From Mariannaea sp. PMI_226 (taxonomy: Eukaryota; Ascomycota; Sordariomycetes; Hypocreales; Nectriaceae): 64,000 nt of DNA. Where the stretch lies: assembly GCA_024336345.1 (NCBI GenBank), contig JANFOG010000003.1:1928501-1992500 (forward strand). The letters are read 5' to 3'. The notes under the pieces are model-generated. The model was not told where the DNA came from. It worked only from the letters and a program-made list of their open reading frames with translations, and did not search any database. This document shows positions 1 to 11,742 of the stretch, piece by piece; position 1 is the stretch's first letter, and each line of letters begins with the position of its first letter. The position numbers were made by a program, and so were the translations under genes.

Positions 1-1484
1 TAAAGGTGTCAGCCATAATGAAGTGCTGAAGACGCGAGAAGTCAGAGGAGTTGATGTGGGTTCTGTAGTTAGAGATTAGTTGATGGACTGATATTTGACT
101 CTGGACCTCAGGAAATCAAGCCTCGTAGGGATTGAAACCCAGCGACGGCAGAGGGGGGAGATAGAAGCAGAAATGCTGCAAAGACATGAAAAAAGGGACC
201 AATGTAAAGACAAATAAAAAATGGACCATAGAACTGCTGGATGTGTTTATTCTTAGGCTATGGGGAAGCAGAAGAAGAGGAAGGGCGGTTTGATAATGAA
301 GCTCGCCGTAATAAATACGAACACATTAACCGCAGCAGAGCAAGAGAGATAGAAGCAAGCTGAAGAGAAATACATACCGGATCCTGAGAAAACAAACTCA
401 ACCCAGCTCAGGGGGCACAACTCAACGTTGCTCCTCTGAGATCAAGTCAGTGATGATGTTGAAAGAAAGAAGCAGAAAGGAGCAGGCGAGGCAAAGGAGA
501 AGGAAGCAAGTTGCTTTGGTGATCTGGTTGGTCAGCACGTGTTGCCCCTTCCTCGCGTGTTGCGCTTGAGTATCTCTGTATGTTCACATGATATAACAGC
601 TCTCTGATTGGACAAGAGACTAAACTAATACTTGCCTTATCATAAGAGGATAAGTATTGGCCTGCTGCCTTCGAACGCGCCAAGTTTGTAGGAGAGTTGG
701 CCGAAGACAGGCGAGTATATTTGTATTAGTCCTAATATAGGCGTGCATCTATTTATAGGAATCTGGTCAACACTAGGGTTCTGAACTGATGTATTGGGGA
801 TCCTGAGAAGCCAGTAGAGTTCCGTGGAATGCTGGGCCTGGCGTCATGGGCATGGGTGTGTGGGTGCACAACCATGGCCGGCTTGGTTAGAGGCGGTCGA
901 TGTTGATGGGGACAACATGCCACCGGTATTGATCACATATGATGTTAACAGACAAGTGCAAGAGGACATGAGTTTACCACGGGATCCTCAATGGAATGGG
1001 GGATGAGACTGAGTGACCTCATGATGGAAGATGATAAATTGAGTTCCACAGCAGGGCCTCGCAATCATTTCATTTCTAGGTGTAGAACTTTCCTCTCCTT
1101 GGCTATGGAAAGACCTCAACTTCGTTAACAAGCCGTTGGTAGTACAGATATATTGGTTTGGTACTAGGGGTGACGCAATCAGCCGCCTGCTCGATGCAAA
1201 CATCAGCGAGCACTACCACACCCATGACCCCCCTCCTCACCTTGAGGTTATCCGCGTGCCACACACCAAATTCAAGTATTTACTGCATTATACTGCGCTT
1301 GATTTTGGCCGAATCATCATCGAATCGCCTCAAGGGGGAGGCTGCACTAAATCAGCCCCCATGGCAACCAATACAACAAGAGAGGCAGAAAATACAGCAT
1401 TCCCTCATCTTGTAGTTGCCTGATTTCTCTTCAGGGCAGCCGTTCAGTTTACCAGCATTTTATTATATTTATCGTTTCTCATAC
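1..1484. other. Intergenic, no supported gene
   Basis: Only short open frames without recognisable motifs or convincing splice structure are present on either strand. The right end is the 3' flank of the IPI1 gene, which is read leftward. No tRNA-like or repeat structure was recognised. Confidence 0.5.
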
Positions 1485-2620
1485 TCACCAGAGGCTGAGA
1501 AGGTCCTGTACGTCCACTGCTGCCGAGCTCTCGTAACCCTCCATTCCATCTTGTAAAACCCTATCTAGGACTGCTGCAGCCCGTCCTGTCGGACCACCCT
1601 GTTTTCTTGCTTCATCAACGCCTTTCATTACTGCCTCGAGAAATTTCCGTTCAAAAACTCGTTGCCTGGCTTCTCGACTGGGATATATCTCGCCTTCCTC
1701 GTCTCGACGAGAACCATATAAGTTGAGGTATTCAAACGCATTGGAGTCTCGAGGAATCCGGTATATGCTATCCCAAGTTTCGGACTCATCCTCCGGGATT
1801 TCTGTCTCGGATCGAAGGCCGGTTTCAATGAATTTTGATAGCGCTGTGATCTGGCGTGTGTAGGTTGCAGCATCCTTAGCTCGTAGGCCTGATCTAGGAG
1901 CTGAAGACCATCCTGTTTTAGAAGTTGCTACCTGCCATCCCATCATTGCACAAAAGCTGTTCAATGTCTTAACCCAGCCTCCTGGACAGCTAACAGCACC
2001 GTCCTCTGCCGCATCTAGTAGCCACTCCATCACACCGAGGGAGTCATTACTGATGTCGGCAGATAAGTGGGTCATCCCGGCGCGGATGAACATGATGGCC
2101 TGCTCAGTGCAGTGCCTTACTTCTGCTGGAGGAAGAGTTTTGAAGAGTTTTAAGAGTTGACTTCTCACTGGAGTTGAGCTGTCCGAGATTAAGGGAAGGA
2201 GTTTTGAGAGGATTGCGTGAGTGCCAATTGGGTTGACGGGGGGCTCTGATGAAAGTTGAGTAGTAAGATATGCCAAGCTCTCCTTCCTTTGCTTGTCAGA
2301 TTTTGATGATGAGGCTAGAGATAGACTGTGCTTGAACTGTTGAACGACATCGGGAGCTGTTGTTGATAATGACTGATGGCCCATGACAATTGCTGCGTCT
2401 GCTGTTAGCAACAGCCGTGAACAAAGATAAAATTTTATTCCTACCTTTGGACTTGAAACTAGTATCTGTGAAGTTTGAGGCTTTGGGCTTGGCTTTGCCC
2501 ACCTTGAACTTGGGTTTCTGCAGAATTTGTAAGAGTTTGTTCAGGTGTTGGGATGAGGGTGAGAATACACACCTGGAAGTCCTTCTGCTTCTCCTTCTTC
2601 TTCTTGTTGCTGGAACCCAT
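1485..2620 (-). CDS. IPI1: Pre-rRNA-processing protein IPI1 (Rix1 complex)
   Basis: Three exons (2620-2573, 2517-2445, 2392-1485) give 342 residues. The lysine-rich start (MGSSNKKKKEKQKDFQ) leads into KPKFKVGKAKPK, then NFTDTSFKSKAIVMGHQSL. This order is characteristic of the Ipi1/TEX10 N-terminal domain and continues into helical repeat-like sequence. Ipi1 works with Rix1 and Ipi3 in the nucleus on ITS2 processing and late 60S subunit maturation. The second intron interrupts the KSK|AIV motif, and both introns have GT-AG ends (GTGTGT and GTAGGA donors). The start ATG is the only one that supplies the lysine-rich leader. The stop at 1487-1485 overlaps a strong GTGAGT donor, so a small extra 3' exon cannot be excluded. 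It shares a 383-base divergent promoter with the roadblock gene. Family assignment is from memory of the motif. Confidence 0.9.
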
Positions 2621-3003
2621 TTTCGCAGATTTAAATAGATACGATAGATTAGAAGCTTCGATTATGAGAGAGCGAGACTCAGGATGATTGGATGATTAGC
2701 AATGAGTGAGTGTCAGCTTTGCAATGCTTGGATACGAGTCGTGATGAAGGTGTAACTCAAAGATTTCCTATGTCGGCTTTGGGTGGGGCTCCGAAATTTT
2801 GGCGGTGTAAGGTGGCAGAATCGAGCTCTAGCCCCCGCGATAAGGAGCTGTCTGGATCACGGTGCAGACGGCGCAGATCATCACCAACTCTCCAACATCA
2901 ATCACCTTCTACTATTGCAGAAATCTTGCGGCATCTCGTTCGACTATTGTCTGTATAGGTTTTCGTGGACCAGCTACAGTTTCGGCTCCAAATCCTTCCG
3001 AAC
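2621..3003. promoter_or_regulatory. Divergent promoter between IPI1 and roadblock gene
   Basis: These 383 bases separate the ATGs of two head-to-head genes, so both promoters and 5' leaders must lie here. An inverted CCAAT (ATTGG) is visible near 2685. No clear TATA element was seen. Short open frames here lack support. Confidence 0.5.
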
Positions 3004-3540
3004 ATGGCGGATGCATCACTAGTACGACATTACAAGACACCGAAAGGGAAGCTTTTATCCTCTAACTAAGAATAGGCAAATGGGCAAGACCCCCTAGAGG
3101 AAAAGCTGGGCCGTCTATCAAAGAAGCCAGGAGTCAAGGCCAGCATCGTCCTTGACCGAATGACCGGAGCGATTCTCAAGACCAGTGGGCAAATAGAGGC
3201 ACTCCATCCATCCAAAACGCGAACCACATCAACGGCGACGACCTACTCAAACGAGAGCACAGCACCAGAGGAGCAAGAATCAGGAGGAGTGGAACAATTT
3301 GCCAGAATGGTGTGGAACTTTGTCAACAACTCTGGCAATTTTGTGCAGGAGTTGGACACAGAGGTGGGTTCCCCTCTCCACTGCTACCAACATACACTGT
3401 GGATTTTGAGTAACAACGACTGACGGTTTCGATAGGATGAGGTGAGGCTTCTTCGGCTACGAACTCGAAAACAGGAATTGGTAATCGTTCCGGACTCTAA
3501 ATATTTACTCGTGGTTGTGCATGATACCCCTCCAGCATGA
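3004..3540 (+). CDS. Roadblock/LC7 domain protein (dynein light chain type)
   Basis: Exons 3004-3021, 3076-3363 and 3436-3540 give 136 residues. The first coding exon holds only six codons (MADASL). The core reads EEKLGRLSKKPGV, then ASIVLDRMTGAILKTSG, and the end is RKQELVIVPDSKYLLVVVHD, the alternating beta-strand pattern of roadblock/LC7 proteins. Such proteins dimerise and attach cargo to the dynein motor, or act in small-GTPase regulation. A 40-residue Ser/Thr/Glu-rich insert separates the two conserved halves, as in other fungal members. Intron 1 (54 bases) ends in a clear CTAAC branch site and AATAG acceptor, but its donor is GTACGA, a weak form. Intron 2 is 72 bases, GTGGGT...TAG. Which complex it serves cannot be decided from sequence. 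Confidence 0.85.
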
Positions 3541-6500
3541 ACTGGTTGAAGTTCCTTGGTCCTATTCAAGCTTTAGTGTTGGCTAGACATGCCTGAAAAC
3601 CGCCCAGTCAAGGAGGGAGCACAAATTAGAATGTAAAACTAGCCTCAGGCGTAAGAAGGGATGGGGCGGGGAGCTTGTTGCTATTTTTTTTTTCTTCAAG
3701 ATTATGGCGAATGGAGGGAGGGAGACGGCGGCTGGGTGTTGCTTTCATCTTTCATTTACTCAAGGAGGCGTCCGGAGGCAGAAGATACCACAAAGGAAAT
3801 GATTTGTTTCTTGAAAGGGACTATTACAGAAAGCTTGTGAAGCACAAACAGTTACAGTTTGAGCAGAAGCCACATGCCGGTAAGCAGCGCCGGGAGGATG
3901 AGTGACAAGATAACCGGACTGGAGATTGCGTCAAATCAGGAATCTTTCTTGTGCTGATACGTATGAGTACATGCTGCCTTTCTTACGTACGAACTACAAG
4001 TGCTGTGCAGCTAGATATCGCTATCCCTTGGGAGGAGAAGCTTGAGAAGCGTGTTTCGAACTTTCGAAGGACATACGGTTGCAGCCAGATTGACCTCTAG
4101 TTTCATATAAACCATTAAATGAGAGCCTAGCAACTGGAGGGTTAGTGAAAGTGGAGAAGGGGGGAAAGCTGATGAATGGAACCAGTCGTGTGCTAATTTA
4201 GGCGTGTAACCAAAGTTGAACTTGAAGACGTCTCACCAATCAAACCATTCTTCCTGGCGCGAGCGGCAAGGATGTCACTGTTAATTATAAGTTGCCGTAT
4301 TTGGGTACCGAGAAAAGTAGTGAGATATTGATGAGGGTCTTTGTCGAAGGGAATTGAGAACTAGGGGAATCAAGACTCTGAGGCTCGGCTCGGCTCAGAA
4401 TGGAACAGATTGGGTCTTACACCAAACCTTGCAAGATCAAACATGCAATACAGGTGCTCCTAGGAAGTGGGCAAACAAACACCCCAGTACGGGAAGAACA
4501 TGCAGGGGTGAAGGGTAATGGCAAGGTTGTTTTACGTCGTTTTTGCCTGAATATCGACTGAACGCAATACTCAAAATCCTACAAGCTCATTGCTGATTCA
4601 TTTCCCTCTTGTTCAAGAACTCTGAAAGGGCGTTCATCAATCCTTGACTCCGTATTGACTCTTCCAACGTAGACCAGCTTTCATTGGATGGAGCCTGATA
4701 CTAGAGCAGGAAACATACTTCCCGAATTGCACTATGTACCATAGTTTGAGAGAAGCCCACCCACGCCAAGTACTTCGTACAGAGTGCTCCATACAGAAGC
4801 GATGCGATGGACAGGGGCGGAGGTTTCGAAACAGCCTCGACTTGGTGCGTTCCCACTGAACTGACCCCCCACTCCCATTAGTCCGTACCTTTACTATGTA
4901 CAAGATATGTCCCACGCGTATTTCCAGACTCACTGTTGCACACACAGGTTGGGCGCGAGTTGACATGGATCAAAGTGGATGTCCCAAGGGGAGGGGCATG
5001 AGAATCTGGCCAGAAGAAAGTACGGAAGGTCTCTTCGGATGCCCCTCAGAATTCTGAGATATCTCATGCTGTGCTACTGAGTACAGTCCAAAGTGGCCAG
5101 GTGCAGGATGGGCGCATTTGGACATTGCTCGGGCTCGGGGTGCTGGGCGATTTGGGTCCGAAGCGCTAAAGTACCTATCTAAGTTGGTAAATAGGCACTT
5201 GCAAATGCCTACTGTAGGTACCCTCACCAAACGGACAAGAGGGTCTTTTTGATTACTGCAGAGCAAGGTCCCAATTACAGTACTCTGTACCTTTAGTTTA
5301 TGTCCGCCCCGGTAGTCTGCTGGTCAAGGTAATTGTTTCCAAAGCTGCTTCCCACCGCCCACCGCCGTGTGGAGCCTGTTGTACAAGAAGATGCCCAACT
5401 CAAGTCCTAATTTACGATGCGAAACGGGAGCGAGGGTGGAAGAGGAAGCAAAAGCCAGGCACCGGGGATTTTGTGGGATCGTTGTTGCACAAAACAGCGG
5501 GATTCTGCGCCTTTACCGCCACCTGAGACAACCGCTTGGGGGGGGCTCTCTCTCCAAGACGATAGATATATGGTGAGCCATCTACGCCTGGTAATAGTCG
5601 GATGGAATGATCGATCAACCGTTCGTTGCGTATGTATCGTCTTGGTCAATACGGGTTTGCAGTCAATTACCTTGCTATACTCGGCGCTTGCGGCGGTGTC
5701 ATTCATCCACCCACTCACTCTCCTAGTCCTCAGGTCAGTTACATCTCGACTACCTCTCCCATCGATCAAGCTATCTAGTATTGTTGCCAAACTTCGGATT
5801 TTTCTTTCCTCTCAAATCAGTCCAAATCTATCCTCAACAAAAGATCCTTCATCTCTTTCGAGTATTGTTATTTCTTTTTTCTTTTTTTTTCTGTTAGTTC
5901 TCTCCTTATTTCTCTGCTCCATTTCCTTTTTACCGACATTGGGCCCTCTACCGACAAGCTGGGAATGGTGCAAAGGCGGGCCGTCACCTTTTAATCCCGG
6001 AAATGGATGGATGAACTTCGTTGCTGTCAGAAAAAAGCGTCGCCAATGGAAAAAAAAATCCCCCGATATTACCATTTTATTCTCTGATATAATATTTTTA
6101 TTTCATTCGGCGACCAAAGACCGAACCTAGAGAGGAGAAGCTCCCAAAGCAGCTGACTGACATCCGTGAGACGTAGGGGAAAAGAGAAAAACACGGAACT
6201 TTGCCTTGTCAACTGATAGACGAGCGTCGTTTGACTTGTCTCTTCGGAACCATTACGTTCCAATATCTACGAACGGACTTCGACAAGCGACATACAGAAA
6301 ACCGGGAACTTTATCAGCAAATTCATACGGTCTGCGCTTGAACAGGCCGACGATTTCGCCGTGGATGCCACCAATAGACCGCCACTGTAGATGCATGCGG
6401 TTATTCCAGCTTCCAGTTCCCCCAAGCCAAGAGATTGCATCATTGGCGCATTCAAAGTTATTGGACAATCAGTTTGGGACCATACGGATAGGGAGCGATT

Positions 6501-6549
6501 GAGCTAGGCTTGCAACTTTTATCATTATCCAGGGGTTGGTTTTGAAGCA
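3541..6549. other. Intergenic, about 3 kb
   Basis: No gene is supported. Several frames of 70-240 codons exist, but none shows motifs, and the longest (plus strand, 5417-6130) runs through a T-rich tract typical of a fungal 5' leader. The stretch contains T-rich runs near 5870-5930 and many TACCTA/GGTAC words common in intergenic DNA of this kind of fungus. Confidence 0.5.
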
Positions 6550-7200
6550 ATGCCTCTCACCAAGTCCCGGCCGCTTGGCCCGCTTGGCCACAAGAAGTCC
6601 AAGTCAACTATTATTGGGGTGGCTCCGAAGCAGAGCAGCCACAAAAAGACGAAGTCGACTTTTTGGGGGCCAAATTCGGATGGTTCCCCACGGGAGGTAT
6701 TCGATGCGCAACGGCTTGACGCCACGCCTCCGGAAGAGGAAGATGAGTACGACGCCACTGGCAACCACCGTGGTCGGGGCTGTGACTACCTCTACCGCTA
6801 CCGCTACGACAAGGACGAGGACAACGACAACGACCACGACCACGACCACCAGGACGAGACCTCTCCAGCTGGTTCGACTGGCAGCAGCGGGCTATTTTCA
6901 AGGTCAGATTTCCATATCTACGGATTGTTCTCGAGAGCCAAGAAAAAGGTCAGAGGGAAAGGCTGGCGGAGGGACATCAACACAGACGTGGAAGAACCGT
7001 CCAGGCGTATGAGCCCTGGAGACATTGTAAGCCACACTTCATCAATCACATCCCCCCCCTTCATATTCCTCTCCAATTTGTTGCAGCTGCGAACCAGCAG
7101 TGCACATCTCAATCTCAAAACCCCCTTTTGCAAAACATACTTGCACCTACTCCATACAGAGGGAGAGGGAAATGGCAGGGAGCTTGACAGCAGCGTATGA
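6550..7200 (+). CDS. Possible acidic low-complexity protein
   Basis: An ATG-initiated frame of 216 codons opens with basic Lys/Ser/Thr repeats (HKKSKST and HKKTKST) and passes into an acidic Asp/Asn/His run around residues 88-102, then a basic KKKVRGKGWRR segment. No family was recognised. A good donor (GTAAGC at 7027) and acceptor (TTGCAG to 7086) would remove exactly 60 bases in frame, giving 196 residues. Spliced and unspliced products would therefore share a C-terminus. It is preceded by a T/C-rich leader. It may be a genuine lineage-specific gene or chance, and the repeated HKK-KST start argues mildly for coding. Confidence 0.4.
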   Translation: MPLTKSRPLGPLGHKKSKSTIIGVAPKQSSHKKTKSTFWGPNSDGSPREVFDAQRLDATPPEEEDEYDATGNHRGRGCDYLYRYRYDKDEDNDNDHDHDHQDETSPAGSTGSSGLFSRSDFHIYGLFSRAKKKVRGKGWRRDINTDVEEPSRRMSPGDIVSHTSSITSPPFIFLSNLLQLRTSSAHLNLKTPFCKTYLHLLHTEGEGNGRELDSSV

Positions 7201-8148
7201 CACGTTCGAATTCGGATCTAGTAATCAACGGGCCCTGGATCGTAGTGCAGATGCACATCGCCCCGGCCCCGGGAGAGGGGGGGTCTCAGGTCTCATCAGA
7301 CCACGCGGTGCCTCATCTCAGCCCAGAGCGAGGTGGTGTCGCTGGTGGTTTGTGGGCCCTGGCCTTCTAGAACCCCGGACGACAAAGTCGAATCCGTGTC
7401 GCGTGCCAAGTCGATCCAGCTGCAAGTCGTGGACTCGGCGCGCATCCTGGTGCGCCGCTCAGGTCATTCGGTCATGAGTCCAGAATGAAAAAGCACCGAG
7501 CGGCGTACGAGATGCCGCTGCACCGCTGCACCGCTGCACCGCACCGTAGTGCTCAACTCGGTGGAAGCGGCGCAATTGGGGGCGCACCGTACCGTACCTT
7601 GCCTAACTCTACCTCTTCCTCTCTACCTGTGTTTAGTTAATATTTTTTGCCATCGGACTTGCGACTGCGTCCCCTCTTTCCGTCCAAAATTGACTTCTGG
7701 GCCGATCGATCCATTTCATTAAATCATTGCCATCTCATACCATTTCCCACTCCCCGTCCCCCTCCTCCTCTTCCTCCTTCCCATTCCATCGCCTCCATTT
7801 CCCCCTTCCCTCCCCTTCAATTCGGCTTCTTTTTTCTCCCTCTCCCCTTGTGCTCACTTCTTTCTGGGCCGTTCTATCGCTAATTCAGTCTGTTCCCATC
7901 GATCAAAGCCCCCAGCAACCTCCCCCCCGCATTGTCATCCACACCGCGCCGCGCCTCCCGACCGAACCGTCCGTTCTCAGGCCCCACCTCCAGGCGCTCG
8001 CTCATTATCACGGCTTCAAGCTTCCCCGCGTTTACCACCTGATCCGAACAAGCCCCTGCCTCCTACTCCTCCTCCACCAACCCTGAGTGCGAATGCGGTT
8101 TCTTTTCCTCTTCCTACGCCAAAGCCGGTATTGAAGCTTGAGAGAATC
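7201..8148 (+). promoter_or_regulatory. Pyrimidine-rich upstream region of the 8149 gene
   Basis: From about 7640 to 8100 the plus strand is markedly C/T-rich, the usual composition of core promoters and 5' untranslated leaders in filamentous fungi. Translated frames through it are Ser/Pro/Leu-rich artefacts of this bias. CTGCACCGCTGCACCGCTGC near 7520 is a short direct repeat. Confidence 0.5.
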
Positions 8149-10928
8149 ATGTCCACTCTTACAGAGAGCGAGATTGAGAAGCTCTTCTCAGGAGCCCCCC
8201 AGTACTTCGCTCGGAGCGAGGGCCATTCTTCCGGAGCCCCCCATCCCAGCGTAGCATTTCCCTTTGATGAAGCATTGGAGATTCGCGACCTCACCGACCA
8301 TGTTCAAATTGAAGACCGCGCATGGAGCAGCGTCACCGCTTGGCCTCATCTGACAAGAGAAACTAACCGGGATGCCGCTGCTCGCAGAGAGCAGACTGAG
8401 AGCCGCAAGGCCCACTTCTTTATTCGCTGCCGTGAACGCCCCAACATGTTGAGTAGGCAGGGCCTTGAGAAGGGTACGATGGGATACCAGTCCGCTCTCG
8501 AGCTTTCTGTTGGTGACGCCCTGGAGGAAGAGCAATTCGGATTCGATAGCGTCGGCAAGAAGGCCCAGGTCATCGTGGAAGCGCGCGAGCGCATGCTCTC
8601 TTCCGTCGGTTACCTCCGTCGCCTCCCAGAGACCGAGATTCTTGATCGCCTCAAGCGCAATGGCGAGCTTTATCGAGACAACAACCTCCGCAAACGAGCT
8701 TCCGTCTCAACTTACCAAGAACTCTTTCACACTTTTATGCGACCGTCTAATGCAGTCGTTGACAAACGTGATCACTATAGCCTAACTAATCAGATCAACT
8801 CGTTGCTCAAGTGTCTCGGAGCAGCTAATGTCTGGTTCGACTTCACCCATGTCGAGTGGAGAATCAGGTTGGGTCAGATTTTATGGGGAGGCCGAAATGG
8901 CGACGACTTGGAAGATTCTTCTTCTATCCACGATGCTGCCCACACAAGTGAACGCGCTGAGGAGAAGTACTGGCTTCTCATGCAGATTCTTGTCGCCACA
9001 GAACTTCTCATTCGACTAGATGCCGTAACCGAGGGCGAAGAGTATGGGGGCGTCGAGTCATTCCGGCCAATTGATGTTGTCCACTTCGAGAGGGCGGCAA
9101 CCGCTATGGTCAAGTGGTCACTTCACCTTGCCCGAAGTTGGCTAGAGAATATCGATCTCACAAAGGTTGAAGGAACTCCTCCACGGGTGCCTACGCCGCC
9201 AACACCCGGGTCAGGATGGCTCGGATCCCTCGTTAGCAAGATCAACTTGCGACATCACCATGATGAGACTAAGCAGCTGTCCACTCACAGTTACACAATC
9301 AGGGGACGTCATGCTCAGCGCCAGTTAAATGGACTCACTCATTTCGCAAAAAAGATTCAATGGCCCGGAATCGATACATATGAGGCTTTGATTTCCACAA
9401 ATCTGCGCAAGTCAGTCAATACTCCTCCTCTACCTAGCCCTACGCCAACCCCGATGGCCAATGGAAAGTCAAAGCGAGACTCTTATTTTGGGACCTGGGA
9501 CCGACCGAAGAGCCCATATGACAGGGTTCAGCTCCAGCGGAGGAAACTGGCTGCCGTCCTGCACGAATCGGGCTGGCTATCTAAGTCATACGTTTTTGGG
9601 TTAATGCTCCCGGGTGACGGACTTTACCACTTCCTTATGGCAACTCTCCTCGAAAATGACCCCTGTGCGATGGAGAAATTAGGTCCAGTCGCAAATCTCT
9701 GCGGCGGGTTTGTGTACAAAGGAAAGAGTTTCTGGAGCACAGCTTGCATTGTTGGACGCGTCATTGCAGCTGGAAAGGGATCTGCTGAGTGCATGGGGTG
9801 GGTTTCAAGTGACATCCTTCCAGTTGGAAAATCTGACGGTTGGATCAATATCGAAGTTGAGGACGTTCCAGGTATGTGATGACTGGCCTAGTCGTGACAT
9901 TAGAAACAAAAAGCTAACAGATATTAAGGGGATTTGGTGCGCCTCGGTAAGAGAGCAAGACTCTGGGCAAAGAAGCGGCTGGAGAGAGAATCATCTATCC
10001 TTGGGGATGCAGATGAAACCTCTGTTCTCCCCGCCGACTTCATTATCCCCCATGAAACCAACTACTCAACACCTCCACCTTTGCTAGTTGTCAAGTTCGG
10101 GTCTTTAGAACTTCTAGCCCCTGCGAACTCGGTCCAAACAGAACCCTTTCAGAAGCAGAAGCAAGAAGATGGAGCCAGCACAGGGAGTGACAAGGAGCCC
10201 GAGCTTCTATCCCACCCCGCTACTGTTAGCTTCTCTGTCTCCATCGACGATCAGGTCACAGAGCAATTTTCGTTTTCTCTTGCGTACGATGTCATCTTCG
10301 TAACGGCTCACCCATGTACTCCATCTCGTAGCGTTAGATTTGTGAAATCGCCAACCAGTCCGACCATTCAGCAAATCGATGTCTCTGGATCGGACTTGTT
10401 TAGTAAGAGTTCTCGCCCCGCGCATAGGACTGGTAAGCTGGTGCCCTCCTGATTGACTGAAGATGTGATTACTAACTCTGGCCTCCAGGTCACCCTTTGC
10501 ACAAGTATTATAATTTTACAGTCATGCACATTTCAGAGCTGCTGCGAAAACAACATGTGCCATTATCTGAGCTCCTTGCAGTTCCAACAAGCGACCGCCG
10601 CGGAGCCCAAGGCAAGGGCAGCGAACGTGTGCTTGTCATTGACTGCGTTACCAACCTGGCACCCGAGTCGCCTACATCTCCGACACTGGAGCGCCTAACA
10701 TCCAAGTACAACATCGTACAGCGACGAGGTAGTTTTCCAGCCGCGGCCCAGATGCATTTTGAGTCACGCAAGCGACAATTCGGCTCGGACATGGAGATTC
10801 TGGTGCGTTCCATTTGTGCCCAGAACGGTTGGAATGCCGTTATCAGCCGCAGGAAGCGTGGTTGCTTAGCATGTGCTATTAGAGAGGCGGGTGCATTGCA
10901 GTGGAAAGTAATTATCCGTGTGGAGTAA
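8149..10928 (+). CDS. Large ascomycete protein of unknown function
   Basis: Exons 8149-9871, 9929-10432 and 10489-10928 give 888 residues. Both introns (57 and 56 bases) are phase 1 with GTATGT and GTAAGC donors, and the second has an ACTAAC branch site. The start is the first ATG (MSTLTESEIEKLF); the reading frame upstream has no earlier ATG. There is no signal peptide and no obvious membrane segment. The N-terminal 330 residues look globular and helical. A Pro/Ser/Thr-rich linker lies around 345-360 and again near 430-450. The C-terminal part carries YYNFTVMHISELLRKQHVP and later VLVIDCVTNLAPESP, then a Cys-containing basic end. Codon use and exon structure look like a conserved gene. I do not recognise a catalytic motif and assign no function. 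Confidence 0.85.
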
Positions 10929-11742
10929 TAGGAGGAGGTGTGAGGGAGAGAGAGAGGAGGACTAACGAAAACATAATGGCACACTCTGGCGGAGCTGGCG
11001 GCCTATTTCTTGGCGTTTTAATTTCTCTTTTTTACTATTATTTTCCTGCCCTTATTTTGGATTGGGCGGGGTGGCTTGCATCACGGTTGAAAACACGACG
11101 AGAATATGTGTTGGTTGGGAGTAACTGTTGGGTAGCAAGGATTGGAAATACGATGTGACGACAAACTTGGGGGATTGTGACAAAATGCTTTTTATTTCGA
11201 TGCCAATCGAAGCTCTCTAGGATTGGGGCTGAGGAGAATATTCCATTCACGTATGGTCGTTTCTGGTTCTCCTAGCATCCAGGGAATATAATCAATACTT
11301 CATTAAGGCAGAAGAGAAACGTGGGCTCTGAAACACAAAAATATCAAGAGATAAGCACAATTGTCAACCATCATGGATCCTTGAACTGAAGACTAAATGG
11401 ATGAATAAAGAAGCAAAGGAAAAGGCCAAATAGATCCCCACGGAATTTCTTCAATTGACATGTGGTGATGTTTCTAGGCAAAGGGAAGCAAGAGTTCATG
11501 GCGACGATGGTAGTGTGAGTGGATGGGGGAGACCTGAGGATTCCCATTGCATTGCTACGAGCACGAAGACGAAGACATGGTAGAAAAACGAAAAGAAGAA
11601 GAGAAAGTGGCCATGTGTTCATACTGGAGAAGCATTCTGTTTGCTGAATTCTCCGGCCCATCATGAAAGTCGTTAAAAATACCCATCCATCCCAACTATT
11701 GGTAGAAGGCAATTGAGCGTTAAATCATAATCTCATAATTTC
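10929..11742. other. Convergent 3' region
   Basis: About 0.8 kb between two genes that converge. It must hold both 3' untranslated ends. A-rich stretches occur but no defined terminator can be named. Short frames present show no motif. Confidence 0.4.

Noticed and set aside
5417..6130. 237-codon plus-strand frame
   Set aside because: It crosses a T-rich leader-like tract, has no motif and no matching gene structure; its length is explained by low stop-codon content in that tract.
8131..8148. Earlier start for the 888-residue protein
   Set aside because: The upstream codon is TTG; the first ATG is at 8149.
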